In this document: in pieces, positions 1 through 6,036 of the stretch
Layout: every line of letters begins with the position of its first letter
Numbering within the stretch: position 1 is the first letter of the stretch
Translations under genes and position numbers: made by a program
Notes under the pieces: model-generated
Database searches by the model: none
What the model was told of the DNA's origin: nothing
The model's input: only the letters and a program-made list of their open reading frames with translations
Source: an uncultured Actinomycetes bacterium
GTDB lineage: Bacteria; Actinomycetota; Thermoleophilia; Gaiellales; F1-60-MAGs149
Length of the DNA: 7,270 bases
Assembly: GCA_903960645.1 (NCBI GenBank)
Contig: CAJCBN010000030.1
Span: 1-7,270, forward strand
Direction: 5' to 3'

Positions 1-2154
1 ATCTTCCCGGCCGATGCGGTCGGCGAGCTCGACGCCGTGGTCGGCGTCCGGCTGATCGCGCTCAGCCTCTTGATCGTCTGCGCGAGCGGACTGATCGTGT
101 TCCGCGTGCCGCTGCTCGGGATCCTGGCGGCCGCCGGTGCGGCGACGCTGTCGACGCTGTTTCTCACGCCGGAGCGCATCGCCCTCCACGGGCTCGCGCT
201 GTGTCTGCTCGGTGTTCTCGTGCTCACCGCCGCCTCCGTTGGTGCGGGCCGCGGCAGCCGGCGCCTCGCCGTGGCGGCGGGTGGTGGACTGGTGCTCGTT
301 GCTGTGGCGCTGGCCGCGCTGCCCGGCGTGGCCCCCGCGAGTGCATTGGGCTGGCAACGCTGGACGTTCGACGAGCCGGAGCCCGTCAACGTCGGCTTCG
401 TCTGGGAGCAGGAGCTGTCAGCGCTCGACTTCGGCGAGGAGACGATCCCAGTGCTCGAGGTCAACGACCCGGCGATCGACTACCTGCGTGTCGGTGTCCT
501 CGAGCGGTTCGACGGGCAGCGCTGGCAGGCGGCACAGCGGCCGCTCGGCACGGCCGGTGGCGACACGATCGAGCTGCCGACCGAACTCCTCGCGCCGGCG
601 CTGCGCAACGACCGGGCGCCGGTGCGAAGCGCCGAGGTACGCAACCTCGCCGTCGTCACGCGCGACCTGCCGCTCCCCACCGGCACGGTCGGCATTCGCG
701 GCCTCGCCGCCGCCGTCCGCCCCGTCACCCTCGCGAGCGGCGGTAGCGTGGTGCTGGCGTCCGACCTGCCGCTCGGCGCGACCTACACCGTCGAGTTGGC
801 CGACCGCAAGCTGACCCCGGCGGTGCTCGACGTGGACGTGCTCGGGGCGGCGACTGATCCGCGCCAGACGGTGCTCGAGGAGCTGGCTGGGCTGATGCTC
901 GGCGGCCGACGCACCGACCCGGACGGACCGGGTCCGTGGAACGCCGATCGGTCTGAGCCCGCTGCGGCGGATCGACCCGTGTCGGCCACGGGCACGGCCC
1001 CGACACCGGCGGCGCCGGCACGGACGGCGCTGTCCAAGCCGGATCCTGCCGACCTGACCATCGACGGTGCGGTCTATCCGGCCTTCGGCGAGGCCGGCCG
1101 CGAGCAGGAGGTGCCGCGCGTGCTGCGCGGCCAGATCGAGGGTGGCATCTTCGCGTCGTCGACGGTCTACGGCTGGAGCGAGATCTACCGCGAGGTGCGG
1201 GCGCTGACCAAGGACGCCGAGACGCCGTACCAGACCGCGGTCATCCTTGAGAACTGGTTCCAGACCGAGTTCTCGTACGACGAGACGGCGTCGTACGGCG
1301 GCTTCAGCGTGATGGGACCGCTGCCGACCTTCCTGCTGTCCCAGGAGCGGGCGGGGCACTGCCAGTTCTTCGCCGGCTCGATGGCCGTGTTGCTGCGGAT
1401 GCTCGGCATCCCGGCACGCGTCGCCTTCGGCTTCGCGCAGGGCAGCCTCGACGGGGACAAGCGCGTGGTCACCAACCGCGATGCGCACGCCTGGGTCGAG
1501 GTGCGCTTCCCGTACGCCGGCTGGGTGGCGTTCGAGCCGACGCCGTCGCGGCAGCTGGCCGCCCCGACCTCGAGCACCTCGTCTGGCTTCAGCACGAGCG
1601 ACATCGCGCTGCCGGGCGGCTCGCTGGCGGGGATCGGCGGCGACGAGGAGCTGCCGAATGGCGTGGGGCCCAACCGCGGCTCCACGGGGTCATCCGCCGC
1701 AGCCCTGTCGCTCGCCGATGATGCGCCCTCGCCGTGGCCGCGGCGGCTTGCCCTCGTGGCAGTTGCCGGTGCCGCGCTGATCCTGCTCGGCATTCTGATC
1801 TGGCTGGCCAAGGCGGTGCGCGGCTGGCGCGCGCGCCGCAGCGACGATCCGCGCCACGCCGCCGTCGCCGCGCACGCCGAGATCGCAGCGTGGCTGGGCG
1901 ACCAGGGCATCGCGACCCGTGGCGAGACGATCGGCGCCGTCGGCGCCCGGGCGACCGCCGCCTTCGCCGTGCCCACCGAGCGCTGGGTCGACGCCGTGGT
2001 GCTCGCGCGCTACGGACCGCCGGCCGAGGCGGCGGCGGCGGTGCACGTCGTGCGCGCCGAGACGCAGCAGCTGACCGGTGCCCTGCGCGGGCGCTGCACA
2101 CGCCGCGAGCGCGTGCGCGGCGCCGTGCGCCCGCGGCGACTGCTCGGACGCTGA
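1..2154 (+). CDS. TgpA-like membrane transglutaminase (5' partial)
   Basis: The frame is open from base 1. The first candidate start, GTG at 37, has no ribosome binding site and sits beside hydrophobic sequence, so the true start probably lies outside the window. What remains has three or four hydrophobic segments (about bases 40-165, 180-245 and 262-330), a long extracytoplasmic part, a transglutaminase core, another membrane segment (about 1745-1812) and a cytoplasmic tail resembling DUF4129 (about 1850-2090, with the pattern GIATRGETI and ARYGPP). The core shows AGHCQFF with the nucleophile Cys codon at 1360, DAHAWVEV with His at 1486, and FEPTP with Glu at 1534 where the classical triad has Asp. 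This order is that of the TgpA family, whose members often sit beside DUF58 and MoxR genes; those would lie upstream, unseen. The physiological substrate is not known from the sequence. A Pro/Ala-rich linker (about 925-1050) and a Ser/Gly-rich stretch (about 1560-1735) flank the core. The family call is firm. Confidence 0.88.
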   Translation: MFPADAVGELDAVVGVRLIALSLLIVCASGLIVFRVPLLGILAAAGAATLSTLFLTPERIALHGLALCLLGVLVLTAASVGAGRGSRRLAVAAGGGLVLVAVALAALPGVAPASALGWQRWTFDEPEPVNVGFVWEQELSALDFGEETIPVLEVNDPAIDYLRVGVLERFDGQRWQAAQRPLGTAGGDTIELPTELLAPALRNDRAPVRSAEVRNLAVVTRDLPLPTGTVGIRGLAAAVRPVTLASGGSVVLASDLPLGATYTVELADRKLTPAVLDVDVLGAATDPRQTVLEELAGLMLGGRRTDPDGPGPWNADRSEPAAADRPVSATGTAPTPAAPARTALSKPDPADLTIDGAVYPAFGEAGREQEVPRVLRGQIEGGIFASSTVYGWSEIYREVRALTKDAETPYQTAVILENWFQTEFSYDETASYGGFSVMGPLPTFLLSQERAGHCQFFAGSMAVLLRMLGIPARVAFGFAQGSLDGDKRVVTNRDAHAWVEVRFPYAGWVAFEPTPSRQLAAPTSSTSSGFSTSDIALPGGSLAGIGGDEELPNGVGPNRGSTGSSAAALSLADDAPSPWPRRLALVAVAGAALILLGILIWLAKAVRGWRARRSDDPRHAAVAAHAEIAAWLGDQGIATRGETIGAVGARATAAFAVPTERWVDAVVLARYGPPAEAAAAVHVVRAETQQLTGALRGRCTRRERVRGAVRPRRLLGR

Positions 2155-2158
2155 CGGG

Positions 2159-2184
2159 TCTGCCTGCGGGGCGCAACGGGCAGG
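2159..2184 (+). terminator. GC-rich hairpin after the transglutaminase gene, possible terminator
   Basis: CTGCCTG (2160-2166) pairs with CGGGCAG (2177-2183) through seven pairs including one G-U, with a further U-G at the base and a 10-base loop. It begins five bases after the stop codon. No run of T follows, so it is not a standard intrinsic terminator; it could be a U-less terminator or a 3'-end stabiliser. The position suggests the SPFH gene is transcribed separately. Confidence 0.3.
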
Positions 2185-2230
2185 GGGCCCGGGAGCACGG
2201 GTCGGCCGCACCGACTGCTGGTGCTAAAGA

Positions 2231-2236
2231 GATAAT
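2231..2236 (+). promoter_or_regulatory. Candidate -10 box for the SPFH-NfeD operon
   Basis: GATAAT matches the TATAAT consensus at five of six positions and lies in a short A/T-rich patch (about 2224-2239) that stands out from the GC-rich surroundings. I found no good TTGACA-like box 16-18 bases upstream. A transcript starting near 2243 would have a leader of about 60 bases before the ATG at 2305. The box is seen; its use as a promoter is inferred. Confidence 0.35.
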
Positions 2237-2304
2237 GAGACTGTGCCGCGATCCAAGGCATGCCCCCGCCAAACGCCGCTCAGCGGTGACCGGAAGGATT
2301 CGAC

Positions 2305-3306
2305 ATGAACGTCGGCACCATCTTCCTGATCGCGATCATCGTCCTCGTCGCCTTCATCCTCCTGCGCGCTGTGCGGATCATCCCGCAGGCGTCGAACGGG
2401 ATCGTCGAGCGCCTCGGCCGCTATCACCGCACGCTGCAGCCGGGCCTCAACTTCGTGCTGCCGATCCTCGATCGCGTCCGCCAGCGCGTCGACATGCGCG
2501 AGCAGGTCGTCTCGTTCCCGCCGCAGCCGGTGATCACGCAGGAGAACGTCACGATCTCCATCGACACGGTCATCTACTTCCAGATCACCGATCCCGTCCG
2601 CTCGACCTACGAGATCGCCGATCTGATGCTGGCGATGGAGCAGCTGACGGTGACCACGCTCCGCAACCTGATCGGCTCGATCACGCTCGAGGGTGCGCTG
2701 ACGAGTCGCGACACGATCAACGCCGAGCTGCGGGCGGTGCTGGATGAGGCGACGGGCAAGTGGGGCGTCCGCGTGAATCGCGTGGAGCTCAAGTCGATCG
2801 ACCCGCCCGCCACGATCCAGGCGGCGATGGAGAAGCAGATGCGCGCGGAGCGCGACCGCCGCGCCACGATCCTGCTCGCCGAGGGCGAGAAGCAGGCGGC
2901 CGTGCTGATGGCCGAGGGTGCTCGGCAGGCGGAGATCCTGCGCGCCGAGGGTGACAAGCAGGGCGCCATCCTGCGCGCCGAGGGTGAGGCCCAGGCGATC
3001 GACTCCGTCTTCTCGTCGATCCACGCCGGCGACCCCAATGAGCAGCTGCTCGCGTACACCTACCTCCAGCAGCTGCCGCTGATCGCCGACGGCCGGGCGA
3101 CCAAGCTGCTGATGGTGCCGAGCGACGCGATCGCCAGCATGGGCTCGCTGTCGGCGCTCGGGTCGGCGTTTGGGTTCCTCAACGAGTCGCAGGGCGAGCA
3201 GGGGCCGTCGCGTCGCGAGCAGGAGGAGCAGGCGCAGCAGCGCGAGGCCCTCCGCCGCCAGCAGGAGGTCGAGCGGCAGCGCGGGCCGGGCGAGGACGAG
3301 GCGTAG
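2305..3306 (+). CDS. SPFH-domain (stomatin/prohibitin-type, paraslipin-like) membrane protein
   Basis: The protein has 333 residues. An N-terminal membrane anchor (about residues 4-23) is followed by an SPFH domain (about 24-190) with recognisable family stretches: IIPQASNGIVERLGRYHRTL, PGLNFVLPILDRV and KSIDPPATIQ. Residues about 172-240 form a charged, Ala-rich coiled coil with four exact-length 11-residue repeats starting AEG. The tail (about 290-333) is rich in Gln, Glu and Arg and probably disordered. Stomatin-type proteins oligomerise at the membrane and scaffold microdomains or associate with membrane proteases. The ATG start is supported by GGAAGG at 2292-2297, seven bases upstream. 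The next gene, NfeD, begins five bases after the stop; this pairing is a classical bacterial arrangement and supports a joint function. The family is certain from the sequence; the specific cargo or partner protease is not visible. Confidence 0.93.
   Translation: MNVGTIFLIAIIVLVAFILLRAVRIIPQASNGIVERLGRYHRTLQPGLNFVLPILDRVRQRVDMREQVVSFPPQPVITQENVTISIDTVIYFQITDPVRSTYEIADLMLAMEQLTVTTLRNLIGSITLEGALTSRDTINAELRAVLDEATGKWGVRVNRVELKSIDPPATIQAAMEKQMRAERDRRATILLAEGEKQAAVLMAEGARQAEILRAEGDKQGAILRAEGEAQAIDSVFSSIHAGDPNEQLLAYTYLQQLPLIADGRATKLLMVPSDAIASMGSLSALGSAFGFLNESQGEQGPSRREQEEQAQQREALRRQQEVERQRGPGEDEA
2878..3009 (+). repeat. Four in-frame 33-base repeats in the SPFH coiled coil
   Basis: Units at 2878-2910, 2911-2943, 2944-2976 and 2977-3009 each encode 11 residues starting AEG: AEGEKQAAVLM, AEGARQAEILR, AEGDKQGAILR and AEGEAQAIDSV. 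An 11-residue period is typical of a right-handed or hendecad coiled coil. AEGxKQA units are known in the stomatin family, so this is a family trait rather than a mobile repeat. Confidence 0.8.
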
Positions 3307-3311
3307 CGACA

Positions 3312-3752
3312 ATGGAGACCGTGCTCATCATCTGGCTCGTGATCGCCGTCGTCGCGCTGGCGTTCGAGGTTGCCACCACCCAGCTGATCGCCATGTACAT
3401 CGCCGCCGGCGCGCTCGCGGCGGCCGTGGTCACGGTGCTCGGAATCGACGTGCCCTTTCAGGTGCTGGCCTTTGCGATCGTCACGATCGTCGCGCTCGCC
3501 ACCACGCGCACCGCCCTCCGGCGCATGCTCGACCGCAGCAGCCCGCTGCTGGCGATGAACGTCGACGCGCTGATCGGCCAGCACGCGGTCGTCACCGAGC
3601 AGATCGACAACGTGCTGGGGCATGGCTACGTCGTGGTGCGCGGCGAGACGTGGCAGGCGCGCAGCTCCGACGAGTCCGGCATCGACGTGGGGCAGCACGT
3701 CCACGTCGATCGGATCGACGGCGTGTCCCTGTTCGTGTCGCGGATCGGCTAG
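3312..3752 (+). CDS. Short NfeD-family membrane protein with C-terminal OB fold
   Basis: The protein has 146 residues, the usual size of the short NfeD class that lacks the ClpP-like serine protease domain. Three hydrophobic segments (about residues 4-20, 24-43 and 47-67) are followed by a soluble OB-fold domain (about 86-146) with the family pattern LIGQHAVV, VVVRGETWQA, VGQHVHV and a closing GVSLFVSRIG. NfeD proteins partner with SPFH proteins, and the OB domain is thought to mediate that contact. The ATG lies five bases after the SPFH stop. A GAGG at 3298-3301, overlapping the end of the upstream gene, is the best ribosome binding site (10-base spacing), so translational coupling is likely. 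The OB fold seems intact and no protease motif is present. The exact membrane process served is not evident from the sequence. Confidence 0.9.
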   Translation: METVLIIWLVIAVVALAFEVATTQLIAMYIAAGALAAAVVTVLGIDVPFQVLAFAIVTIVALATTRTALRRMLDRSSPLLAMNVDALIGQHAVVTEQIDNVLGHGYVVVRGETWQARSSDESGIDVGQHVHVDRIDGVSLFVSRIG

Positions 3753-3771
3753 CCGCACCGGAGCGCTGAGC

Positions 3772-3883
3772 CGGTCGGCGCTGATGGCAGGCTCGGCAGG
3801 CACGGCGCCCGGGCCCTCGGCAACCCTGCCACCGGGAAGCGTGACCGACGTTGCCCGCAGGGTGACAGCGGGTGATGGAGAGC
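3772..3883 (+). promoter_or_regulatory. Candidate structured leader RNA, SAM-I/SAM-IV riboswitch-like core
   Basis: Seen directly: helix A, AGGCUCGG (3789-3796) with CCGGGcCCU (3809-3817, one bulged C); a CGGCA linker (3818-3822); helix B, ACCCUGC (3823-3829) with GCAGGGU (3857-3863), continuing after a 4-base bulge as GGGaAGCGU (3834-3842) with ACGUUgCCC (3848-3856); then GACAGCGGGUGAUGG (3864-3878). SAM-I and SAM-IV riboswitches, as I remember them, share CGGCAACC at this junction, a helix ending GGUGCC, and in SAM-IV CGGGUGAUG directly after. Here GCC is GAC, which mismatches one core pair. The closing helix is weak: either CGCUG (3779-3783) with CAGCG (3866-3870), or a poor GUCG/UGAU pairing further out. 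It lies about 110 bases before a sulfatase, a plausible sulfur-linked target. It may be a divergent riboswitch, an unknown structured RNA, or a GC-rich coincidence. Confidence 0.3.
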
Positions 3884-3905
3884 AATGAGTAGTCCGGCCT
3901 GCAGC

Positions 3906-3937
3906 AGCACAGCGATCCATCCCACGGGTGCTGTGTT
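3906..3937 (+). promoter_or_regulatory. Inverted repeat upstream of the sulfatase gene
   Basis: AGCACAGCG (3906-3914) pairs with TGCTGTGTT (3929-3937) through nine pairs including two G-U, with a 14-base loop. The inner CACAGC/GCTGTG arms are exact. A competing register pairs CAGCAC (3905-3910) with GTGCTG (3928-3933). In RNA it could serve as an expression platform for the structure upstream; in DNA it could be an operator just before the weak -10 at 3943. No T-run follows, so it is not a typical terminator. Confidence 0.3.
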
Positions 3938-3980
3938 CCCGTTATCCTCTGCCGACTATGCCGCGCCGCGTGCGCGCCCC

Positions 3981-3987
3981 GAAGGAG
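3981..3987 (+). promoter_or_regulatory. Strong ribosome binding site of the sulfatase gene
   Basis: GAAGGAG lies seven bases before the ATG at 3995. It fixes this start and excludes the out-of-frame ATG at 3958, which has no such site. Confidence 0.8.
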
Positions 3988-3994
3988 CTATCCG

Positions 3995-5980
3995 ATGACC
4001 GATTCTGACCGCCCCCTCTCGCGGCGGCGATTCCTCCGGGACGCCGGTCTGGCCGCGGGCGCATTGACGCTCGGCGCCGGTCTGCTCCCCGCCATGGCCG
4101 GCGCGGAACCGCAGCCGTTCACGCCCCGGGGCAGGCTCACCCGCCGCCCGAACTTCCTGGTCATCATGGTTGACGAGAAGCGCGTCCCGATGGCCTACGA
4201 GAGCGAGCGCCTGCTCGAGTGGCGCCGCAAGAACCTCCGCACCGAGGAGGCGCTGCGCCGCAACGCGCTGGAGTTCACCAACCACTACGCGATGGCCACC
4301 GCCTGCTCGCCATCGCGCGCCTCGATCTGGACCGGCCAGTACCCGTCGCTGCACGGCCTGACGACGACGAGCGGCATCGCCAAGCGCACGCCCGAGTCGG
4401 ACCTGTACTGGCTCGACCCGACGACGGTCCCGACCATGGGCCACTGGTTCCGGGCCGGCGGCTACGACACGTACTACAAGGGCAAGTGGCACGTCTCCGA
4501 GGCCGACCTCTACCAGCCCGGCTCCTACGATCCGCTCCCGTCCTACACGGCGCAGGCGCGCGTCAACCCGCGGCTCGCGAACGTCTACCTCAAGGCGGAT
4601 CGCCTCGACCCCTTTGGCTTCCACGGCTGGGTGGGCCCCGATCCGCACGGCAGCAGCCCGCTCAACTCCGGCTCGTCCGGCCCGGGGGGCCGTGGCCGCG
4701 ATCAGGCCTACGCGCAGGAGAGCGCGGAGTTGCTCCGCGCGCTGCGCACCGCTGATCGTCCCTGGCTCGCAGTGACCTCGTTCGTGAACCCGCACGACAT
4801 CGTGCTCTGGGGCCTGCTCTCGCTGGCTCAGCGGAAGCTCTACCTGGCCCAGCAGCTGCGCGGCTCGAACGTCCCGCTCGAGCTCTTCACCGACCTGTAC
4901 ACGCAGTCGAACGCGGAGGACCTGTCCACCAAGCCCACGGCGCAGGCCAGCTACAAGGCCGTCTACCAGCAGGGGCTCCAGCCGACGCGGGCAGAGCCGC
5001 CGCACCAGCGCTTCTACTACCAGCTGCAGAAGAACGTGGACGAGGACATGGGCCGGGTCTTCTCGACCCTGAAGGAGTCGCCGAGCGACTACCGCGAGAC
5101 GATCGTGATCTTCCTGTCCGACCACGGTGAGCTGCTCGGTGCGCACGGCGGGCTCTTCCAGAAGTGGCACAACGCGTACGAGGAGTCCATCCACGTGCCG
5201 CTGATGATCCACAACCCGACGCTGTTCCCGGAGCGGAGCTCCACGGATCTGCTCACGAGCCACGCCGACCTCCTGCCGACGATGCTTGGCCTGGCCGGTC
5301 TTGATGAGGCCGCGCTTCGCCCGACGCTCATCGAGACGCACACGCAGGTGCGCAAGCTGCCGGGTCGCGACCTGTCCGGCTTCGTCCTGGGCGTCGAGCA
5401 GGAGCGCGACGTGCCGGAGGCGCCGCAGTACTTCATGACCGACGATGCGCCGTTCCGCGGTCAGCGTCAGATCGCCTGGAACAACGTGGAGTACTTCCCC
5501 GTCATTCAGCCGAACTCGATCGAGAGCGTGCTCGTGAAGCTGCCGACGGGCAAGAACCGCAAGCTCGAGCTGTGGAAGTACTCGCGGTACTTCGAGAACA
5601 CGGCGATGTGGAGCAGCCAGCCCGCGGCCGGCAGCGGCAATCCTACGGTCGACGTGATCACGATCGTCGACGGCACCGTCACCACGGGCGGTCCGACGAC
5701 GGCCACGCGCTACGTCAAGTCGACCCAGCCGAACGCGAGCCAGGGGCAGCAGGCGAAGGCCCCCGACGAGATCGAGGTCTACAACGTCTCGCGCGACCCG
5801 GCCGAGCTGACCAACCTCGCCACGGATCCGGCGAGTCAGGCCACGATCGCGAAGCTGGCCAAGTTGCTCGCTGCGCAGCGCAAGGCCAAGCGCCATAGCC
5901 CTGTCAAGCAGCCGTACACGGACAACGACGCGATGACGTCGTTCGTCTACGACGCGAGCACGTACGTCGGCGGCAACTAG
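3995..5980 (+). CDS. Tat-exported type I (Cys-type) sulfatase
   Basis: The protein has 661 residues and belongs to the alkaline-phosphatase/sulfatase superfamily. It starts with a Tat signal: SRRRFLR at residues 9-15, a hydrophobic stretch to about 32, and a likely cleavage after AMAGA at 37. The sulfatase signature CSPSRASIWTG begins at Cys104, the residue that formylglycine-generating enzyme would convert to the catalytic formylglycine. Other family landmarks are the N-terminal metal motif FLVIMVDEKR (Asp60-Glu61 instead of the common Asp-Asp), GKWH at 163-166, NPHD at 265-268, and LSDHGELLGAHG with Asp376-His377, then KWH at 390-392 and YEES before VPLMIHNP. All groups expected for catalysis are present, so it looks active. 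The C-terminal part (about 480-661) is less conserved. Substrate is not predictable: an arylsulfate, sulfated glycan or other ester is possible, and relatives include phosphonate monoester hydrolases. A propeller-like secreted protein follows 56 bases downstream, probably in the same operon. No maturase is in the window. Confidence 0.92.
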   Translation: MTDSDRPLSRRRFLRDAGLAAGALTLGAGLLPAMAGAEPQPFTPRGRLTRRPNFLVIMVDEKRVPMAYESERLLEWRRKNLRTEEALRRNALEFTNHYAMATACSPSRASIWTGQYPSLHGLTTTSGIAKRTPESDLYWLDPTTVPTMGHWFRAGGYDTYYKGKWHVSEADLYQPGSYDPLPSYTAQARVNPRLANVYLKADRLDPFGFHGWVGPDPHGSSPLNSGSSGPGGRGRDQAYAQESAELLRALRTADRPWLAVTSFVNPHDIVLWGLLSLAQRKLYLAQQLRGSNVPLELFTDLYTQSNAEDLSTKPTAQASYKAVYQQGLQPTRAEPPHQRFYYQLQKNVDEDMGRVFSTLKESPSDYRETIVIFLSDHGELLGAHGGLFQKWHNAYEESIHVPLMIHNPTLFPERSSTDLLTSHADLLPTMLGLAGLDEAALRPTLIETHTQVRKLPGRDLSGFVLGVEQERDVPEAPQYFMTDDAPFRGQRQIAWNNVEYFPVIQPNSIESVLVKLPTGKNRKLELWKYSRYFENTAMWSSQPAAGSGNPTVDVITIVDGTVTTGGPTTATRYVKSTQPNASQGQQAKAPDEIEVYNVSRDPAELTNLATDPASQATIAKLAKLLAAQRKAKRHSPVKQPYTDNDAMTSFVYDASTYVGGN

Positions 5981-6036
5981 CCCGCCCGCCCGTCGCCGAT
6001 ATTCCTGACCTTCCGCTCGACCACCTGGAGACCACC

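Larger units (their letters stand above)
3753..3994 (+). other. 242-base intergenic region with strong RNA-structure potential
   Basis: No convincing gene lies here. In order it holds a perfect 10-base palindrome across the NfeD stop (3746-3755), two copies of GCGCTGA (3763-3769 and 3778-3784), a possible multi-helix RNA (about 3779-3880, listed separately), an inverted repeat (3906-3937, listed separately), a weak -10-like TATCCT at 3943-3948 without a clear -35 box, and the sulfatase ribosome binding site. The stretch 3885-3957 is less GC-rich than its surroundings, as expected for a promoter or leader. Confidence 0.6.

Noticed and set aside
37..39. GTG as the start of the transglutaminase gene
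   Set aside because: The frame is open back to base 1, there is no ribosome binding site before it, and the family normally has more membrane segments upstream.
418..1488. A 356-codon minus-strand frame opposite the transglutaminase gene
   Set aside because: Same reasoning: antisense shadow with no domain signal.
2224..3312. A 362-codon minus-strand frame opposite the SPFH gene
   Set aside because: Low-complexity Arg/Leu/Asp composition, no recognisable motif, and complete overlap with a certain gene.
3826..3856. Cobalamin riboswitch, suggested by GCCACCGGGAAGCG
   Set aside because: The longer conserved B12-box and the upstream conserved segments are absent, and the helix at 3823-3863 explains this stretch better.
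3060..3920. A minus-strand frame spanning NfeD and part of the intergenic region
   Set aside because: It covers a certain gene, has low-complexity Arg/Asp/His-rich sequence and no ribosome binding site that I could find.
6019..6036. A separate promoter or terminator between the sulfatase and the propeller-like gene
   Set aside because: The 56-base gap has no hairpin with a T-run and no recognisable -10/-35 pair; read-through is the simpler view.
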